A program made the position numbers and the translations under genes. 64,000 nucleotides of DNA from contig NZ_FONZ01000004.1 of the NCBI RefSeq assembly GCF_900113055.1, forward strand, positions 124,001 to 188,000, read 5' to 3'. The notes under the pieces are model-generated. The model was not told the DNA's origin. It did not search any database and worked only from the letters and a program-made list of their open reading frames with translations. This document shows positions 10,966 to 20,492 of this stretch, piece by piece. This DNA comes from Flavimobilis marinus. GTDB lineage: Bacteria; Actinomycetota; Actinomycetes; Actinomycetales; Cellulomonadaceae. Position 1 is the first letter of the stretch. Each line of letters opens with the position of its first letter.

Positions 10966-12470
10966 CGCAGGCGCTCCTGGACCGCGCGCACGACGCGCCG
11001 CGCGACCGGCTGGAGGCGGCGCGGCACCTTGGTCAGCGTGGTGCGGGCAGCGGCGGGCGCGGTCTGCAGCTTGTGCATCTCCTTGCGCAGCCGGGTGACC
11101 TCCTTCTCGAGGACCGCGATCTGCTTGACCAGGCCGGCACCCGTCGGCGAGGGCTTCTCGTCTAGGAACGGCCGCTCGAACGCGTACTCCGGCCGCATGC
11201 TGTCGCCCGCGTGACCCTGGCGGAGCCAGCGCAGACGTGACATGACCTGCTCGCGCCCGACCTCGCCGTCAGCCATGAGCGTGTGCACGGGGCCGGGGAA
11301 CTTGGCCTTCGCCAGCGCGCGGTCGTACTCGGGGTTCTCGTTGCCGGGCTGGAAGACGTGGGGCAGGTCGTTCTCCTCGAGGAAGCTGACGAAGCGCGCG
11401 AACGTCTCCGGCTGGCGCTTGCCGAACTCGTCGAAGTCCGCCTCCTCGTAGAGCGTCGCGGCGTCGACGTCGGGCGGCAGGTCGGAGTACAGGCGCCACG
11501 GGATGCCGTGGTACTCGGACATCTCTGCGGTGCGCGAGTCGTGCGCGAGGACCACCGACGGGGTCCCGGCCAGGACTCCCGCGACGTTGCCGTGGATGCG
11601 GGTGCCGAAGCAGAAGTCCTGCTCGGCCATGAACTCGACCCAGGTGCGCTGGTCGACGAAGAACCGCATGCGGTCCTCGCGGTAGAGCGGGTGGTCCGTG
11701 TGGATCGGCATGTTCTTGTCCGGGACCCGCGCAGGGTTCTCGCCCCACAGCATGAGCGCGAGCCGCGAGTGCTGCTGGGGGACGACGACGCTGTTCGCGT
11801 ACTTCCCGGTGTTGGCCATGACGAGCTTGGACACGCCCTTGACCTTCGGGGTGTAGTTGATCGCGAGGCGCGAGGACGCCTCCAGGCGGTCGACCTTCTT
11901 CACCAGCGGGCCGAGCTGGCCGTTGCCGAACATCGACGGGCAGCCGATGACGCGCACGTGCTCGTCGCCGAAGCCCATGTGGCGCAGCATCTTCGCGGTG
12001 TACTCCCCGCGCACGCCGATCGACGCCGAGCGGTCGAGCACGGCGCGCGTGAACCGGGTGACGACCCTGACGTACTCGTCGGGCAGGGTGTCGAAGTCCG
12101 TGCCGTAGGGCAGCTGGGCGCCGATCCCGATCACCGTGACCGGGATCTTGAGGTTCTCGATCACCCATGCCTGGCGCTCGAGGTGGGCGAGGAAGGTGTC
12201 CCGGTAGGAGTTGGCCATCGGCAGCACGAAGCCGTCGAACTCCTCGTTGATCCGTGCCACGTAGTCGCGGTTCACGGCGGGGCGCTCGGTGACGTACGAG
12301 TTGGGCACGAGCTCCGTGCCGGGCACGGAGAGCACCCGGTCCACCGCCGAGTAGAAGAGGATGTTGCCCGAGTTGGACCCGAACACGCCCAGCTGCGACG
12401 CGGCGAGGGACTGCTCGTGGGACAGGACGGTCAACGGGCTCTTGCCCGAGCGGATCAGAAGACGGGGCAT
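10962..12470 (-). CDS. Polysaccharide pyruvyl transferase family protein (copy B, coiled-coil tail)
   Basis: A 502-residue PF04230 protein and paralogue of the 4929-6383 product. It shares the LLIRSGKSPL-type start, GFGDEHVRVIGCPSMF and FCFGTRIHGN. Unlike copy A it ends with a short heptad stretch (AVLEKEVTRLRKEMHKLQ, about residues 445-462) and a basic tail, suggesting oligomerisation or membrane-surface contact. It follows the CDP-ribitol synthase gene by 43 bp and overlaps the phosphotransferase gene after it, giving the order synthase, pyruvyl transferase, phosphotransferase, acyltransferase. The likely role is adding pyruvate ketals to a sugar of the polymer. Confidence 0.85.
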   Translation of the reverse strand: MPRLLIRSGKSPLTVLSHEQSLAASQLGVFGSNSGNILFYSAVDRVLSVPGTELVPNSYVTERPAVNRDYVARINEEFDGFVLPMANSYRDTFLAHLERQAWVIENLKIPVTVIGIGAQLPYGTDFDTLPDEYVRVVTRFTRAVLDRSASIGVRGEYTAKMLRHMGFGDEHVRVIGCPSMFGNGQLGPLVKKVDRLEASSRLAINYTPKVKGVSKLVMANTGKYANSVVVPQQHSRLALMLWGENPARVPDKNMPIHTDHPLYREDRMRFFVDQRTWVEFMAEQDFCFGTRIHGNVAGVLAGTPSVVLAHDSRTAEMSEYHGIPWRLYSDLPPDVDAATLYEEADFDEFGKRQPETFARFVSFLEENDLPHVFQPGNENPEYDRALAKAKFPGPVHTLMADGEVGREQVMSRLRWLRQGHAGDSMRPEYAFERPFLDEKPSPTGAGLVKQIAVLEKEVTRLRKEMHKLQTAPAAARTTLTKVPRRLQPVARRVVRAVQERLR

Positions 12471-12513
12471 AGCGGGCTCCGGGTTTCTCGCAGGGCGTGC
12501 ACGGGACAGGAGG

Positions 12514-13944
12514 TCAGCGGGGCTGCGTCGCAGGGCTGTCGGGGTTGCCGTCGCCGGCGGCGCTCGGCGCGCTGTCGGACTCGCGACGTACGTCCACGAC
12601 CAGCCCGGTGACGTCCGACGTGATCACGTCGATGGACGTCATCGCGACGGCTTCGGCAGAGAGCAGCGTACCGGGCGGTTCCTCGCCGAACGCCTGCGTG
12701 CGCATGGGCGTCGCGGTGCGCTCGGGGTTGACCACGTTGACCTTGATCCCCTGAGCGGCCCACTCCTCCGACAACGCCTGGGTCAGGTTCACCACGGCGG
12801 ACTTGGTCGAGGAGTACAGCGCGTAGTTCTCCCGCCCTCGGGTGTACGACGACGACGTGAAGAACAGCAGGTGGCCGCCCGACTCCTTGAGGTGAGGGTA
12901 GGCAGCCTTCGCGACGTGCACGGGGGCGAGGTAGTTCACGGCGACGGTCTCGGCGATCTCCTCGGCTGAGGTGTCTGCCAGGCGCCCCATCCGCAGGACG
13001 CCCGCGGTCAGCACGACGGCGTCGATGTGCCCGTAGGTGTCCGCCGCGTCCTGCAGGGCGGCGGCGATCTGGTCCGGGTCCTGGACGTGCAGCCCGGTCG
13101 TGGAGCGACCGTGCGCGACGACGTTCGCGCCGGCGGCTCGGGCGATCTGCGCGATCTCGGCGCCGATCCCGTACGAGCCGCCGAGGACGATGATCGTCTG
13201 ACCCGCGAGAGCAGCCAGCCGTTCGGCCTGGTTGGCGTGCGTCGGCGCGGTGCGCGAGGCCAGCTGGAACAGCTTGTCGGCGATGAAGAGGTCGACGGGG
13301 TGGGTGACCTTCATGTTCTGCTCGGACCCGGCGACGGTCTTGATGGGGACCTCGGGCAGGTACTTGAGCACCACGCCGCAGTCGTCCGTCGCGGCGAAGT
13401 ACGGGTCGTCCAGCGCCTTGTCGTACGCGGCGCGCAGCACGCTCAGCCGGAACGCCTGCGGCGTCTGCCCGCGGCGGAGCAGCGAGCGGTCGGGGATCGA
13501 GGTGATGATCTCGTCCGGGCCGACCGCCACGATCGTGTCGGCCGAGGGGATCACCACGTCGACGGCACCGTAGCTGTCCAGCGCGCGCACGCAGTCCGCG
13601 ATGATCCGGTGGTCCACGAGTGGGCGGACGGCGTCGTGCAGGACGATCTTGCAGTCGTCGGCGCCGAGCGCGTCCAGCACCTTGCGCGTGGTCTCGTTCC
13701 GGGTCGCCCCGCCCTCGAGGATGCGGGTGAGCTTGTCGTACCGGTTGCCGAGCAGGGTCGCGGTCTGCTCCGACCAGCCCGGCGTGATCATGACGATCAG
13801 CTCGTCGATGTCCGTGGCGTCGTTCATGGTCGCGACGGTGTGCTCGAGGATCGTCTTTCCGGCGATCTTCACCATCTGCTTGGGGACGCTGAGGCCGAGC
13901 CGAGCGCCCACACCCCCCGCGAGCACTACTCCAACGGTTCGCAC
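12514..13944 (-). CDS. Bifunctional ribulose-5-phosphate reductase / ribitol-5-phosphate cytidylyltransferase (Bcs1/Acs1-like)
   Basis: The 476-residue protein fuses two enzymes. Residues 1 to about 230 are an IspD/TarI-type cytidylyltransferase (VVLAGGVGARLGLSVPKQM; VLHDAVRPLV). Residues about 240-455 are a short-chain dehydrogenase with GGSYGIG and the active-site Tyr-Lys pair in YSSTK. This layout matches the Haemophilus capsule enzyme that makes CDP-ribitol from ribulose-5-phosphate in two steps; the order of steps is established for that family. It heads the minus-strand operon and supplies the activated alditol. The start is GTG with GGAGG about ten bases upstream. An IspD for isoprenoids alone is unlikely because of the dehydrogenase fusion. 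Confidence 0.88.
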   Translation of the reverse strand: MRTVGVVLAGGVGARLGLSVPKQMVKIAGKTILEHTVATMNDATDIDELIVMITPGWSEQTATLLGNRYDKLTRILEGGATRNETTRKVLDALGADDCKIVLHDAVRPLVDHRIIADCVRALDSYGAVDVVIPSADTIVAVGPDEIITSIPDRSLLRRGQTPQAFRLSVLRAAYDKALDDPYFAATDDCGVVLKYLPEVPIKTVAGSEQNMKVTHPVDLFIADKLFQLASRTAPTHANQAERLAALAGQTIIVLGGSYGIGAEIAQIARAAGANVVAHGRSTTGLHVQDPDQIAAALQDAADTYGHIDAVVLTAGVLRMGRLADTSAEEIAETVAVNYLAPVHVAKAAYPHLKESGGHLLFFTSSSYTRGRENYALYSSTKSAVVNLTQALSEEWAAQGIKVNVVNPERTATPMRTQAFGEEPPGTLLSAEAVAMTSIDVITSDVTGLVVDVRRESDSAPSAAGDGNPDSPATQPR

Positions 13945-14125
13945 CTACGACCATCCTCCTCGGGTTCCACGACGCGCGGCGTGAACGCACGATGCCATCG
14001 GACTATCCTACCTAGGTGATTGCGACCCAGGCACGGCCCCGCACCGCAGGCTTGTACGCTGGCGGTCCGCCTTCTTCCTCCCGCTGGCGGCGGCCAGGAG
14101 CCCACCGCGACAGGAGTCTCACCAC
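13945..14125. other. Divergent intergenic region between the polymer operon and the ABC exporter
   Basis: No gene fits in this 181-bp gap. On the minus strand TAGGAT around 14005-14010 is a possible -10 for the CDP-ribitol synthase operon; on the plus strand TACGCT near 14053 could serve the exporter. Neither has a convincing -35. CCTAGG at 14011-14016 is a short palindrome next to the minus-strand -10. Confidence 0.35.
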
Positions 14126-15055
14126 GTGTCACTGACCCCAGCGCGGACGGGTGACGCGTTTGCGACCGACGCCGAGGTGCTCGCCGAGTCGGCGCGCGCG
14201 GCGCGCGAGCTCGGGCTGCACCAGATGGGCGTGCGGCCCACGCTGCGCACCTACATCGTGGAGACGTGGCGACGGCGGCAGTTCGTGCACTCGCTGGCGA
14301 TCTCCAAGGCGTACGCCGAGAACCAGAACAACTACCTCGGCCAGCTCTGGGCGGTCCTGAACCCCGCGCTCAACGCGATCGTCTACGTCATCATCTTCGG
14401 GTTCATCCTGAAGGCGGACCGCGGCCTCGAGAACACGGTCGCGTTCATCGTCGTCGGGACCTTCATCTACCGATTTTTCTCCGACTCGGTGACGGCCGGG
14501 GCGAAGTCGATCACGGGCAACCTGAACCTGGTCCGCTCGCTGCACTTCCCGCGCGCCGTCCTGCCGCTGTCGGCGGTGCTCTCGCTGCTCGCGAGCCTGC
14601 TGCCGGCGCTCGCGGTGATGCTCGCCTTCATCGTGGCGAGCGGCTACTTCCCGAACTCCGAGCCCGTGCCCATCACCGCCCGATGGCTCCTCCTGGTGCC
14701 GGCGGTCGGAGTCACCTACGTGTTCAGCACGGGGATCGCCTTCATGACCGCGCGGGCCGTCGCGAACGTCCCGGACCTGATGAACACCATCCCGTTCATC
14801 ACGCGGATGCTGATGTACGCCTCGGGCGTGCTCTTCCCGATCGGCCACTACGTCTCGAACCCCGTGCTCACGGGAATCCTCGACTACCAGCCGGTCGCGG
14901 TCGTCCTCAACCTCGCGCGGCAGGCGGTGACGGACGAGCCGAACATCCCGCTGGACCCGGTGATGTGGGCCGTCGGTGCGGGGTGGGCCATCCTGGCGCT
15001 CGTGATCGGGTTCGTGGTGTTCTGGCGGGCAGAGGCGAGGTACGGACGTGAGTGA
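14126..15055 (+). CDS. ABC-2 type polysaccharide/teichoic acid exporter, membrane protein (TarG/Wzm-like)
   Basis: A 309-residue protein with a cytoplasmic N-terminal section of about 75 residues, then six hydrophobic segments, as in Wzm/TarG permeases. NYLGQLWAVLNPALNA before the first membrane segment is the typical amphipathic entry motif, and DYQPVAVVLNLARQAV near the end fits the family. It pairs with the ATPase that starts before its stop (8-nt overlap) to flip the finished lipid-linked polymer outward. AGGAG lies about 12 bases before the GTG start, a long spacing, so a start slightly downstream is possible. It is transcribed away from the biosynthesis operon. Confidence 0.9.
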   Translation: MSLTPARTGDAFATDAEVLAESARAARELGLHQMGVRPTLRTYIVETWRRRQFVHSLAISKAYAENQNNYLGQLWAVLNPALNAIVYVIIFGFILKADRGLENTVAFIVVGTFIYRFFSDSVTAGAKSITGNLNLVRSLHFPRAVLPLSAVLSLLASLLPALAVMLAFIVASGYFPNSEPVPITARWLLLVPAVGVTYVFSTGIAFMTARAVANVPDLMNTIPFITRMLMYASGVLFPIGHYVSNPVLTGILDYQPVAVVLNLARQAVTDEPNIPLDPVMWAVGAGWAILALVIGFVVFWRAEARYGRE

Positions 15056-15920
15056 CACCGAGTTCAGCGCGGAGGAGATCGACTTCGAGGTCGACGCCGA
15101 GGACCTCCCGGACGCACCGGCCTCTCAGACGCCGCTCGGAGCACCGTCCGTCATCGTCGACGACCTGCACGTGTCGTACCGGGTCTTCGGTTCGCGCGGG
15201 CGGCCCGCGCGGGGCGCAGCCCAGCCCAGCCGCGTGCAGCGGCTCATCACCAAGGCGCGCGGGATGGACCCGACCGCCGGCGTGACCGAGGTCAAGGCTG
15301 TGCGCGGCGTCTCCTTCGTCGCCCGCCACGGCGAGTCGATCGGCATCGTCGGGACCAACGGGTCCGGCAAGTCGACCCTGCTGCGTGCGCTCGCCGGCCT
15401 GATCCCGCCCGCGGCGGGCACCGTCTACGTGTCCGGGACGCCGTCGCTGCTCGGGGTCAACGCGGTGCTGATGAAGCAGCTCACGGGCGAGCGCAACATC
15501 ATGATCGGCGGCCTCGCGCTCGGCCTGTCCGTCAAGGAGGTGACGGAGCGCTTCGACGAGATCGTGGACTTCGCGGGGATCGGTGACTTCGTGTACCTGC
15601 CCATGAAGGCGTACTCGGCGGGCATGTCCGCGCGGCTGCGGTTCGCGATCTCGACCGCGGCGACGCCGGACATCCTGATGATCGACGAGGCGCTCGCGAC
15701 GGGGGACGCCGCGTTCCGCCAGAAGAGCCGCGAGCGGATCGACGAGATCCGTCAGCAGGCGGGCACGATCTTCCTGGTCAGCCACTCGTTGGCGTCCGTG
15801 AAGGCGATGTGCAACCGCGTGATCTGGCTCGACAAGGGGCAGATCCGCATGGACGGCGACGTCGAGACCGTGGCGCGGGCCTACCGGCGCTTCACCCGCA
15901 GCGGCGGCGCCGACGACTGA
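15048..15920 (+). CDS. ABC exporter ATPase (TarH/Wzt-like)
   Basis: The 290-residue nucleotide-binding subunit has Walker A GIVGTNGSGKST, signature YSAGMSARLRFAI and Walker B DILMIDEALATGD; YSxGMxARLxF is characteristic of polysaccharide-export ATPases. About 35 acidic residues precede the domain. It ends shortly after the ABC core (VARAYRRF), without the C-terminal polymer-binding domain of O-antigen Wzt proteins. This argues for a TarH-like mechanism in which the undecaprenyl-linked chain is exported without a terminal recognition module. It is coupled to the permease by overlap. Confidence 0.92.
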   Translation: MSDTEFSAEEIDFEVDAEDLPDAPASQTPLGAPSVIVDDLHVSYRVFGSRGRPARGAAQPSRVQRLITKARGMDPTAGVTEVKAVRGVSFVARHGESIGIVGTNGSGKSTLLRALAGLIPPAAGTVYVSGTPSLLGVNAVLMKQLTGERNIMIGGLALGLSVKEVTERFDEIVDFAGIGDFVYLPMKAYSAGMSARLRFAISTAATPDILMIDEALATGDAAFRQKSRERIDEIRQQAGTIFLVSHSLASVKAMCNRVIWLDKGQIRMDGDVETVARAYRRFTRSGGADD

Positions 15921-15926
15921 CCGGTT

Positions 15927-15953
15927 CGCCCGTCCGGCGGGGCCGGACGGGCG
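15927..15953. terminator. Bidirectional hairpin between exporter ATPase and SpoIID-like gene
   Basis: Arms 15927-15937 and 15943-15953 are exact complements with a 5-nt loop. The hairpin lies between two convergent stops (15920 and 15962) and can serve both strands. Confidence 0.75.
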
Positions 15954-15961
15954 CGAGCCGC

Positions 15962-17860
15962 TCAGCGCACGGCAGTCACCGACGCGACCCAGGCCGCCGG
16001 CAGACCGAGCCGCGAGCGGAGCACGTCGGCCTTGGCGGTGACCGACGCCTTGACGCCGGTCCCCGACGTCGCCGTGAGCGTCTTCATCTGACCGCTCGAG
16101 TAGGTCGCGGTCACGGCGATCGAGACGACGGAGTCGAGACCGAAGATTTCCTTGGCCCGTGCCTGGGAGAGGCCGCGGGTCCAGGTCCGCATGGTGTTCC
16201 CCGGGGCCCGGAGGCTGTACCCGTCGTCGACGCTCTTGAGGTGCGTCTGGGCGCTCGCCCAGACGTCCTCGCTGTTGGCCGTGCGGCCGCCGCTCGACGA
16301 GTAGTAGTAGGTGGTCACAGGCTTGCCGTCGGCACCGACGAGCAGCTGGCCACGAGCGCTGGACGACTCCGTGGCGTCCACGGCGGCGCGCCAGATCTTG
16401 CCGTACTGCTCGTTCGTGCCCTCGCCCGCCTTGACCCAGCCGGTGTAGTTCTGGTCGCGGACGTCGTCGACGAGGTCGCAGTTGCAGGCGGCCTTCCGGT
16501 CGGCGCCGATCCGGTCGATCGCGTAGCTGCGTCCCGTGATCGCCTGCGCCTGGAGCGCGGCGGCACCGCCGTTGGAGCCCCAGGAGGAGGGCATCTCCGC
16601 GAGGCCGTAGAGGTAGTGCGTGAGGCTGAGCTCCTCGACCACGTTGAGCTTGCCGCCGATGTTGGTCGCGACGAGCTCGCCGTAGCGGTAGGAGGCGCCC
16701 ATGCGGGAGGAGAGCGACGCCGTGCTGCCCTGGAAGGTGAGCCGGAATCCCGTGCCGCGGACGATCGGGTCCTCGTCCTTGCCGTCCCGCCGCACCGTGG
16801 CCTGGACCTTCGACCCCGTCTGCTTCAGCTGGACCGTGTCCTTGGCCGTCCCGGTGCGCAGGGCCTTGCCGTCGGCGTCGCGGAGCGTCCACGCGTCTGA
16901 GGCCGAGAACCGCGTCGCGCTCGCCGTGTCCGCGTAGCCGCCGAACTTGTAGGGCTCGGGTCCGAAGACCTGGACGGCGACGGTCGACGGAGTCGCGCGC
17001 TCCACGACGGACGTGCCGGAGTAGTAGTGCTGCAGGATCTGCGCCGCGCTCTTGCCCTCGCGCGCCATCTGGAACGCGCCGAACTGGCTCATGCCCACTC
17101 CGTGCCCGTAGCCGGAGCCGGTCACGGTGAACGAGGCCGGGATGGCGTTCGGGTCAGCCGTGACCCGCACGGTGATCGTCTTGGAGGCGACCTTGCCGTT
17201 CGTCGTGACCAGCCGGTACTGCGTCGTCGAGCTCGGCTTGAGGGAGACCTTGGCACGCCCGTCGACGATGCGCACGGTCTTGGCCGTCTTCCAGGTCTTG
17301 CCGCGGAGCTTCTGCAGGCGCAGGGCGCCCTTCGAAGGGAGCTTTCCCAGCTTCATGTACTTGACCGAGATGGGCGTGGCCCACCGACCCTTGACGACCG
17401 AACGCTCCGTCGAGCTCAGCTTGACGTAGTAGTTGTCGACCTTGACGGTCTTGGTTGCCGTGGCCGAGCCTCGCGCGATCCGGTACTTCGTGGCCGACGA
17501 CGGCTTCACGCGGATCTTGACGACGCCGTTCACGACCCGCTCGCGGCGGATGGTCTTCCAGGTGCCGCGGACGAGCTTCTCGAACCGCACCGCGCCGGTC
17601 ATCCGCTTGCCGTTCTGGAACCACTTGCCGGTGAGCGTCCCCCAGTAGCCCTTGAGCACGGTGGACGTGCCGCCGAGGCGGAGGTCGGTGCCACGCTTCG
17701 CGGCGACGAGGCCGCTCGCGGCGGGCGAGGCGGTCGGCTGAGCGGCCAGCACGGCGGTGGCGGTCGAGCCGGTCGGGGCGGCGCTCGCAGGCGCGGCGAC
17801 CAGGCCTCCCAGGACGAGCGTGAGGACGGTGAACAGGCTGAGGAGGCGACGGTGACGCAT
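15962..17860 (-). CDS. Secreted SpoIID/LytB domain protein with tandem beta repeats
   Basis: The start is set at ATG 17860 because the product then begins with a classical signal peptide (MRHRRLLSLFTVLTLVLGG, cleavage near ASA). The 632-residue protein has two related beta-rich repeats of about 75-80 residues (roughly 60-130 and 140-215, each with a TWKT strand and a TxYR strand). GSGYGHGVGMSQFGAF follows, then the SpoIID core with YLYGLAEMPSSWG, whose Glu matches the catalytic acid of SpoIID lytic transglycosylases. By family knowledge it cleaves or remodels peptidoglycan glycans outside the membrane. The GHGxGMSQ motif precedes the core, whereas in SpoIID it follows. It faces the teichoic exporter tail to tail. 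Confidence 0.88.
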   Translation of the reverse strand: MRHRRLLSLFTVLTLVLGGLVAAPASAAPTGSTATAVLAAQPTASPAASGLVAAKRGTDLRLGGTSTVLKGYWGTLTGKWFQNGKRMTGAVRFEKLVRGTWKTIRRERVVNGVVKIRVKPSSATKYRIARGSATATKTVKVDNYYVKLSSTERSVVKGRWATPISVKYMKLGKLPSKGALRLQKLRGKTWKTAKTVRIVDGRAKVSLKPSSTTQYRLVTTNGKVASKTITVRVTADPNAIPASFTVTGSGYGHGVGMSQFGAFQMAREGKSAAQILQHYYSGTSVVERATPSTVAVQVFGPEPYKFGGYADTASATRFSASDAWTLRDADGKALRTGTAKDTVQLKQTGSKVQATVRRDGKDEDPIVRGTGFRLTFQGSTASLSSRMGASYRYGELVATNIGGKLNVVEELSLTHYLYGLAEMPSSWGSNGGAAALQAQAITGRSYAIDRIGADRKAACNCDLVDDVRDQNYTGWVKAGEGTNEQYGKIWRAAVDATESSSARGQLLVGADGKPVTTYYYSSSGGRTANSEDVWASAQTHLKSVDDGYSLRAPGNTMRTWTRGLSQARAKEIFGLDSVVSIAVTATYSSGQMKTLTATSGTGVKASVTAKADVLRSRLGLPAAWVASVTAVR

Positions 17861-18008
17861 GAGGACTAGTCTGCCTCCCCGATGCCCTGGGTGTAACCCC
17901 CCTCGGCGAAACGTCCCCCAGGTCACATGTGCCCCACCGAGGATGGTGCTGCGAGAGTGCCAGCGCTCAGCCGGTCAGCGGTCTGCGGGCCAGGGGACGG
18001 ACGCTCCG

Positions 18009-18036
18009 TTGGCGTGTCAGGCACCCGCGCTAGCCT
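18009..18036 (+). promoter_or_regulatory. Candidate promoter of ahcY
   Basis: TTGGCG (18009-18014) and TAGCCT (18031-18036) are separated by 16 bp and lie about 70 bp before the ahcY start. TAGnnT -10 elements are common in actinobacteria. I saw no SAH-riboswitch fold in the 248-bp gap. Confidence 0.4.
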
Positions 18037-18108
18037 GGACGGGCCGTCGCTCGCGCCGGCCCCACCCGCACGTCGATGCCGCCGGAACCGGCGGTCACAG
18101 GAGCGCAG

Positions 18109-19599
18109 ATGTCTACGTTCGACGAGGTCCCCGGCCGCTACAAGGTCCGTTCGCTCGCGCTGGCCGAGGCCGGCCGGCACCAGATCCGGCTGGCGGAGCA
18201 CGAGATGCCGGGCCTCATGGCCCTGCGCGCGGAGTACGGTGCGAGCCAGCCCCTCGCTGGCGCGCGCATCGCTGGTTCCCTGCACATGACCGTGCAGACC
18301 GCCGTCCTGATCGAGACGCTCGTGGCGCTCGGTGCCGAGGTCCGCTGGGCGTCGTGCAACATCTTCTCCACCCAGGACGAGGCAGCCGCTGCCGTCGCGG
18401 TCGGCCCGCACGGCACGCCCGACGCGCCCGCCGGGGTGCCGGTGTTCGCCTGGAAGGGCGAGTCGCTCCCCGAGTACTGGGACTGCACCGAGCAGATCAT
18501 GCTGTGGCCGGGTCACGACGGCCCCAACATGATCCTCGACGACGGCGGCGACGCCACGATGCTCGTCCACCTGGGCGTGGAGCACGAGGCCACGGGCGAG
18601 GTCCCGGCGGACACCGAGCACGGGGACCCGGACCATGCGGAGGAGATGAACGTGGTGCGCGGCGTGCTCCGGCGTGCGCTCGCGTCGGACCCGCAGCGCT
18701 GGACCCGGATGGCACCGGGCATCCTCGGCGTCACCGAGGAGACCACGACCGGCGTGCACCGCCTCTACCACCTGGCCGCCGCCGGCGAGCTGCTGTTCCC
18801 CGCGATCAACGTCAACGACTCGGTGACGAAGTCGAAGTTCGACAACAAGTACGGCATCCGCCACTCGCTGCCCGACGGCATCAACCGCGCCACCGACGTC
18901 CTCATCGGCGGCAAGGTCGCGTTCATCGCCGGGTACGGCGACGTGGGCAAGGGGGCGGCCGAGGCCATGCGCGGCCAGGGTGCCCGCGTCGTCGTCTCCG
19001 AGGTCGACCCGATCTGCGCGCTGCAGGCCGCGATGGACGGCTACCAGGTCGCCCGGATCGAGGACGTCCTGTCCGAGGCCGACTTCTTCATCACCACCAC
19101 CGGCAACCTCGGAGTCATCACGGCCGAGCACATGGCGGGGATGAAGGACAAGGCGATCGTCGGGAACATCGGCCACTTCGACAACGAGATCGACATGGCC
19201 GGTCTCGCACGGATCCCCGGCATCACGCGCACGGAGATCAAGCCGCAGGTGCACGAGTGGACCTTCCCCGCGGTCGGCGACCAGCCGGAGCGCTCCATCA
19301 TCGTGCTCTCCGAGGGTCGACTGCTCAACCTCGGCAACGCCACCGGCCACCCGTCGTTCGTCATGAGCAACTCGTTCGCCAACCAGGTGATCGGCCAGGT
19401 CGAGATCTTCACCAAGGTCGGGACCGCCCAGGCGTACGCCACCGACGTGCACCGACTGCCCAAGGTCCTCGACGAGAAGGTCGCGCGCCTGCACCTCGAC
19501 GCCCTCGGGGTGCGGCTCACCCGCCTCAGCCCGACGCAGGCGGCGTACATCGACGTTCCGGTCGACGGCCCGTACAAGCCGGAGCACTACCGGTACTGA
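18109..19599 (+). CDS. ahcY: Adenosylhomocysteinase
   Basis: This cytosolic enzyme hydrolyses S-adenosylhomocysteine to adenosine and homocysteine with bound NAD, keeping the methyl cycle running. The 496-residue product has family landmarks: [29 protein letters not shown], the NAD-binding GYGDVGKG and a C-terminal KPEHYRY. ATG 18109 is preferred over the in-frame ATG 33 bases upstream because AGGAG (18099-18103) is correctly placed and homologues begin near [10 protein letters not shown]. It runs alone, divergent from the SpoIID gene and converging on the RDD gene. An imperfect GC hairpin near 19602-19617 may end transcription. Confidence 0.96.
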   Translation: MSTFDEVPGRYKVRSLALAEAGRHQIRLAEHEMPGLMALRAEYGASQPLAGARIAGSLHMTVQTAVLIETLVALGAEVRWASCNIFSTQDEAAAAVAVGPHGTPDAPAGVPVFAWKGESLPEYWDCTEQIMLWPGHDGPNMILDDGGDATMLVHLGVEHEATGEVPADTEHGDPDHAEEMNVVRGVLRRALASDPQRWTRMAPGILGVTEETTTGVHRLYHLAAAGELLFPAINVNDSVTKSKFDNKYGIRHSLPDGINRATDVLIGGKVAFIAGYGDVGKGAAEAMRGQGARVVVSEVDPICALQAAMDGYQVARIEDVLSEADFFITTTGNLGVITAEHMAGMKDKAIVGNIGHFDNEIDMAGLARIPGITRTEIKPQVHEWTFPAVGDQPERSIIVLSEGRLLNLGNATGHPSFVMSNSFANQVIGQVEIFTKVGTAQAYATDVHRLPKVLDEKVARLHLDALGVRLTRLSPTQAAYIDVPVDGPYKPEHYRY

Positions 19600-19630
19600 G
19601 CCTCGGCTGCCGAGCCTCGGCTGGTGGGCC

Positions 19631-20440
19631 TTAGCGCGGCGGGTCCTGGATCGCGTAGGGCAGGCGGTGCAGGGTCGCCGCGCGGGCGCGCTCGTCGGTG
19701 CGCTCGCGCTGCGTGCGGGCCCACTCCCGGTCCCGCCGGGCCGCCAGGACCGCCATGATGAAGCTCTCCGGCGGCGTGCCCGGGGGCGGCCCCGGGGCGA
19801 CGTACTGCTCGATCCGGCCGGCGAGGTCGGTCCCGAGGCGGGCGCGCGAGCCCTGCTCGAGCTTCGCCGCCCGGGCCAGGAACTGCCGCGCGGCGAGAGC
19901 GAGCCCGTCGGGCAGCCGGCGCATGTCGGCGTGGGCGGCCCACCCGGCGAGCGGAGGCGGCATGACGATCGGCGCGGAGAAGACCGAGGCACCTCGGGTG
20001 CGGATCACGTAGGTGCCAGCGAGCATGTCGCCCAGGCGCTTGCCGCGGTCGTTGGCGAGCGAGGCGAACAGTGCCACGGCGCCACCGGTGAGCCACAGCT
20101 CGCCGACCCCGACCATGGAGCGGATGAACGCGTGCCGGAAGCGGACGGGACCGCCGTCGTCGCGCACCACCCGGATCCCGGCCGCCCACTTGCCCAGCGA
20201 CTTGCCCCGCGTGAGCGTCTCGACGAAGGCGGGCCACGCGACCGTGACGGCCACGAGCGCGACGATCGTCACGACCGGCCGCTCGGTGAAGAGGGTGAGC
20301 TCCCAGCCCAGCCAGACGGCGGCGAGGCCGACGAGGAACAGCACGACGAGGTCGAGCGCGATCCCGAGCATCCGGGAGGCGAACGACGCCGGACGCAGGT
20401 CGAGCACCACGCCTTCACCCGTGACGATGCCGTCGCGCAC
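19631..20440 (-). CDS. RDD family membrane protein
   Basis: The GTG at 20440 is chosen because AAGGAGG lies about six bases upstream; an earlier in-frame GTG at 20518 would overlap the divergent gene. The 269-residue protein begins with RDGIVTGEGVVLDLRPASFASR, which contains the Arg and Asp positions of RDD proteins. Three or four membrane segments follow, including the typical GKSLGKWAAGIRVV loop, then a soluble charged tail of about 100 residues. RDD proteins are membrane proteins of mostly unknown role, some linked to ion transport. It is divergent from a SpoIIM-like gene, an arrangement common in actinobacteria. Confidence 0.85.
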   Translation of the reverse strand: MRDGIVTGEGVVLDLRPASFASRMLGIALDLVVLFLVGLAAVWLGWELTLFTERPVVTIVALVAVTVAWPAFVETLTRGKSLGKWAAGIRVVRDDGGPVRFRHAFIRSMVGVGELWLTGGAVALFASLANDRGKRLGDMLAGTYVIRTRGASVFSAPIVMPPPLAGWAAHADMRRLPDGLALAARQFLARAAKLEQGSRARLGTDLAGRIEQYVAPGPPPGTPPESFIMAVLAARRDREWARTQRERTDERARAATLHRLPYAIQDPPR

Positions 20441-20492
20441 GCGGGCCTCCTTCGTGGTCGTGCCAGGGTCTACCTGTGGCAGGGTAGCGCTC

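Noticed and set aside
18076-18108. ATG 18076 as the ahcY start
   Set aside because: No ribosome site; AGGAG and family alignment favour 18109.
17861-18108. SAH riboswitch before ahcY
   Set aside because: I could not draw the required pseudoknot from the sequence; only a plain promoter is supported.
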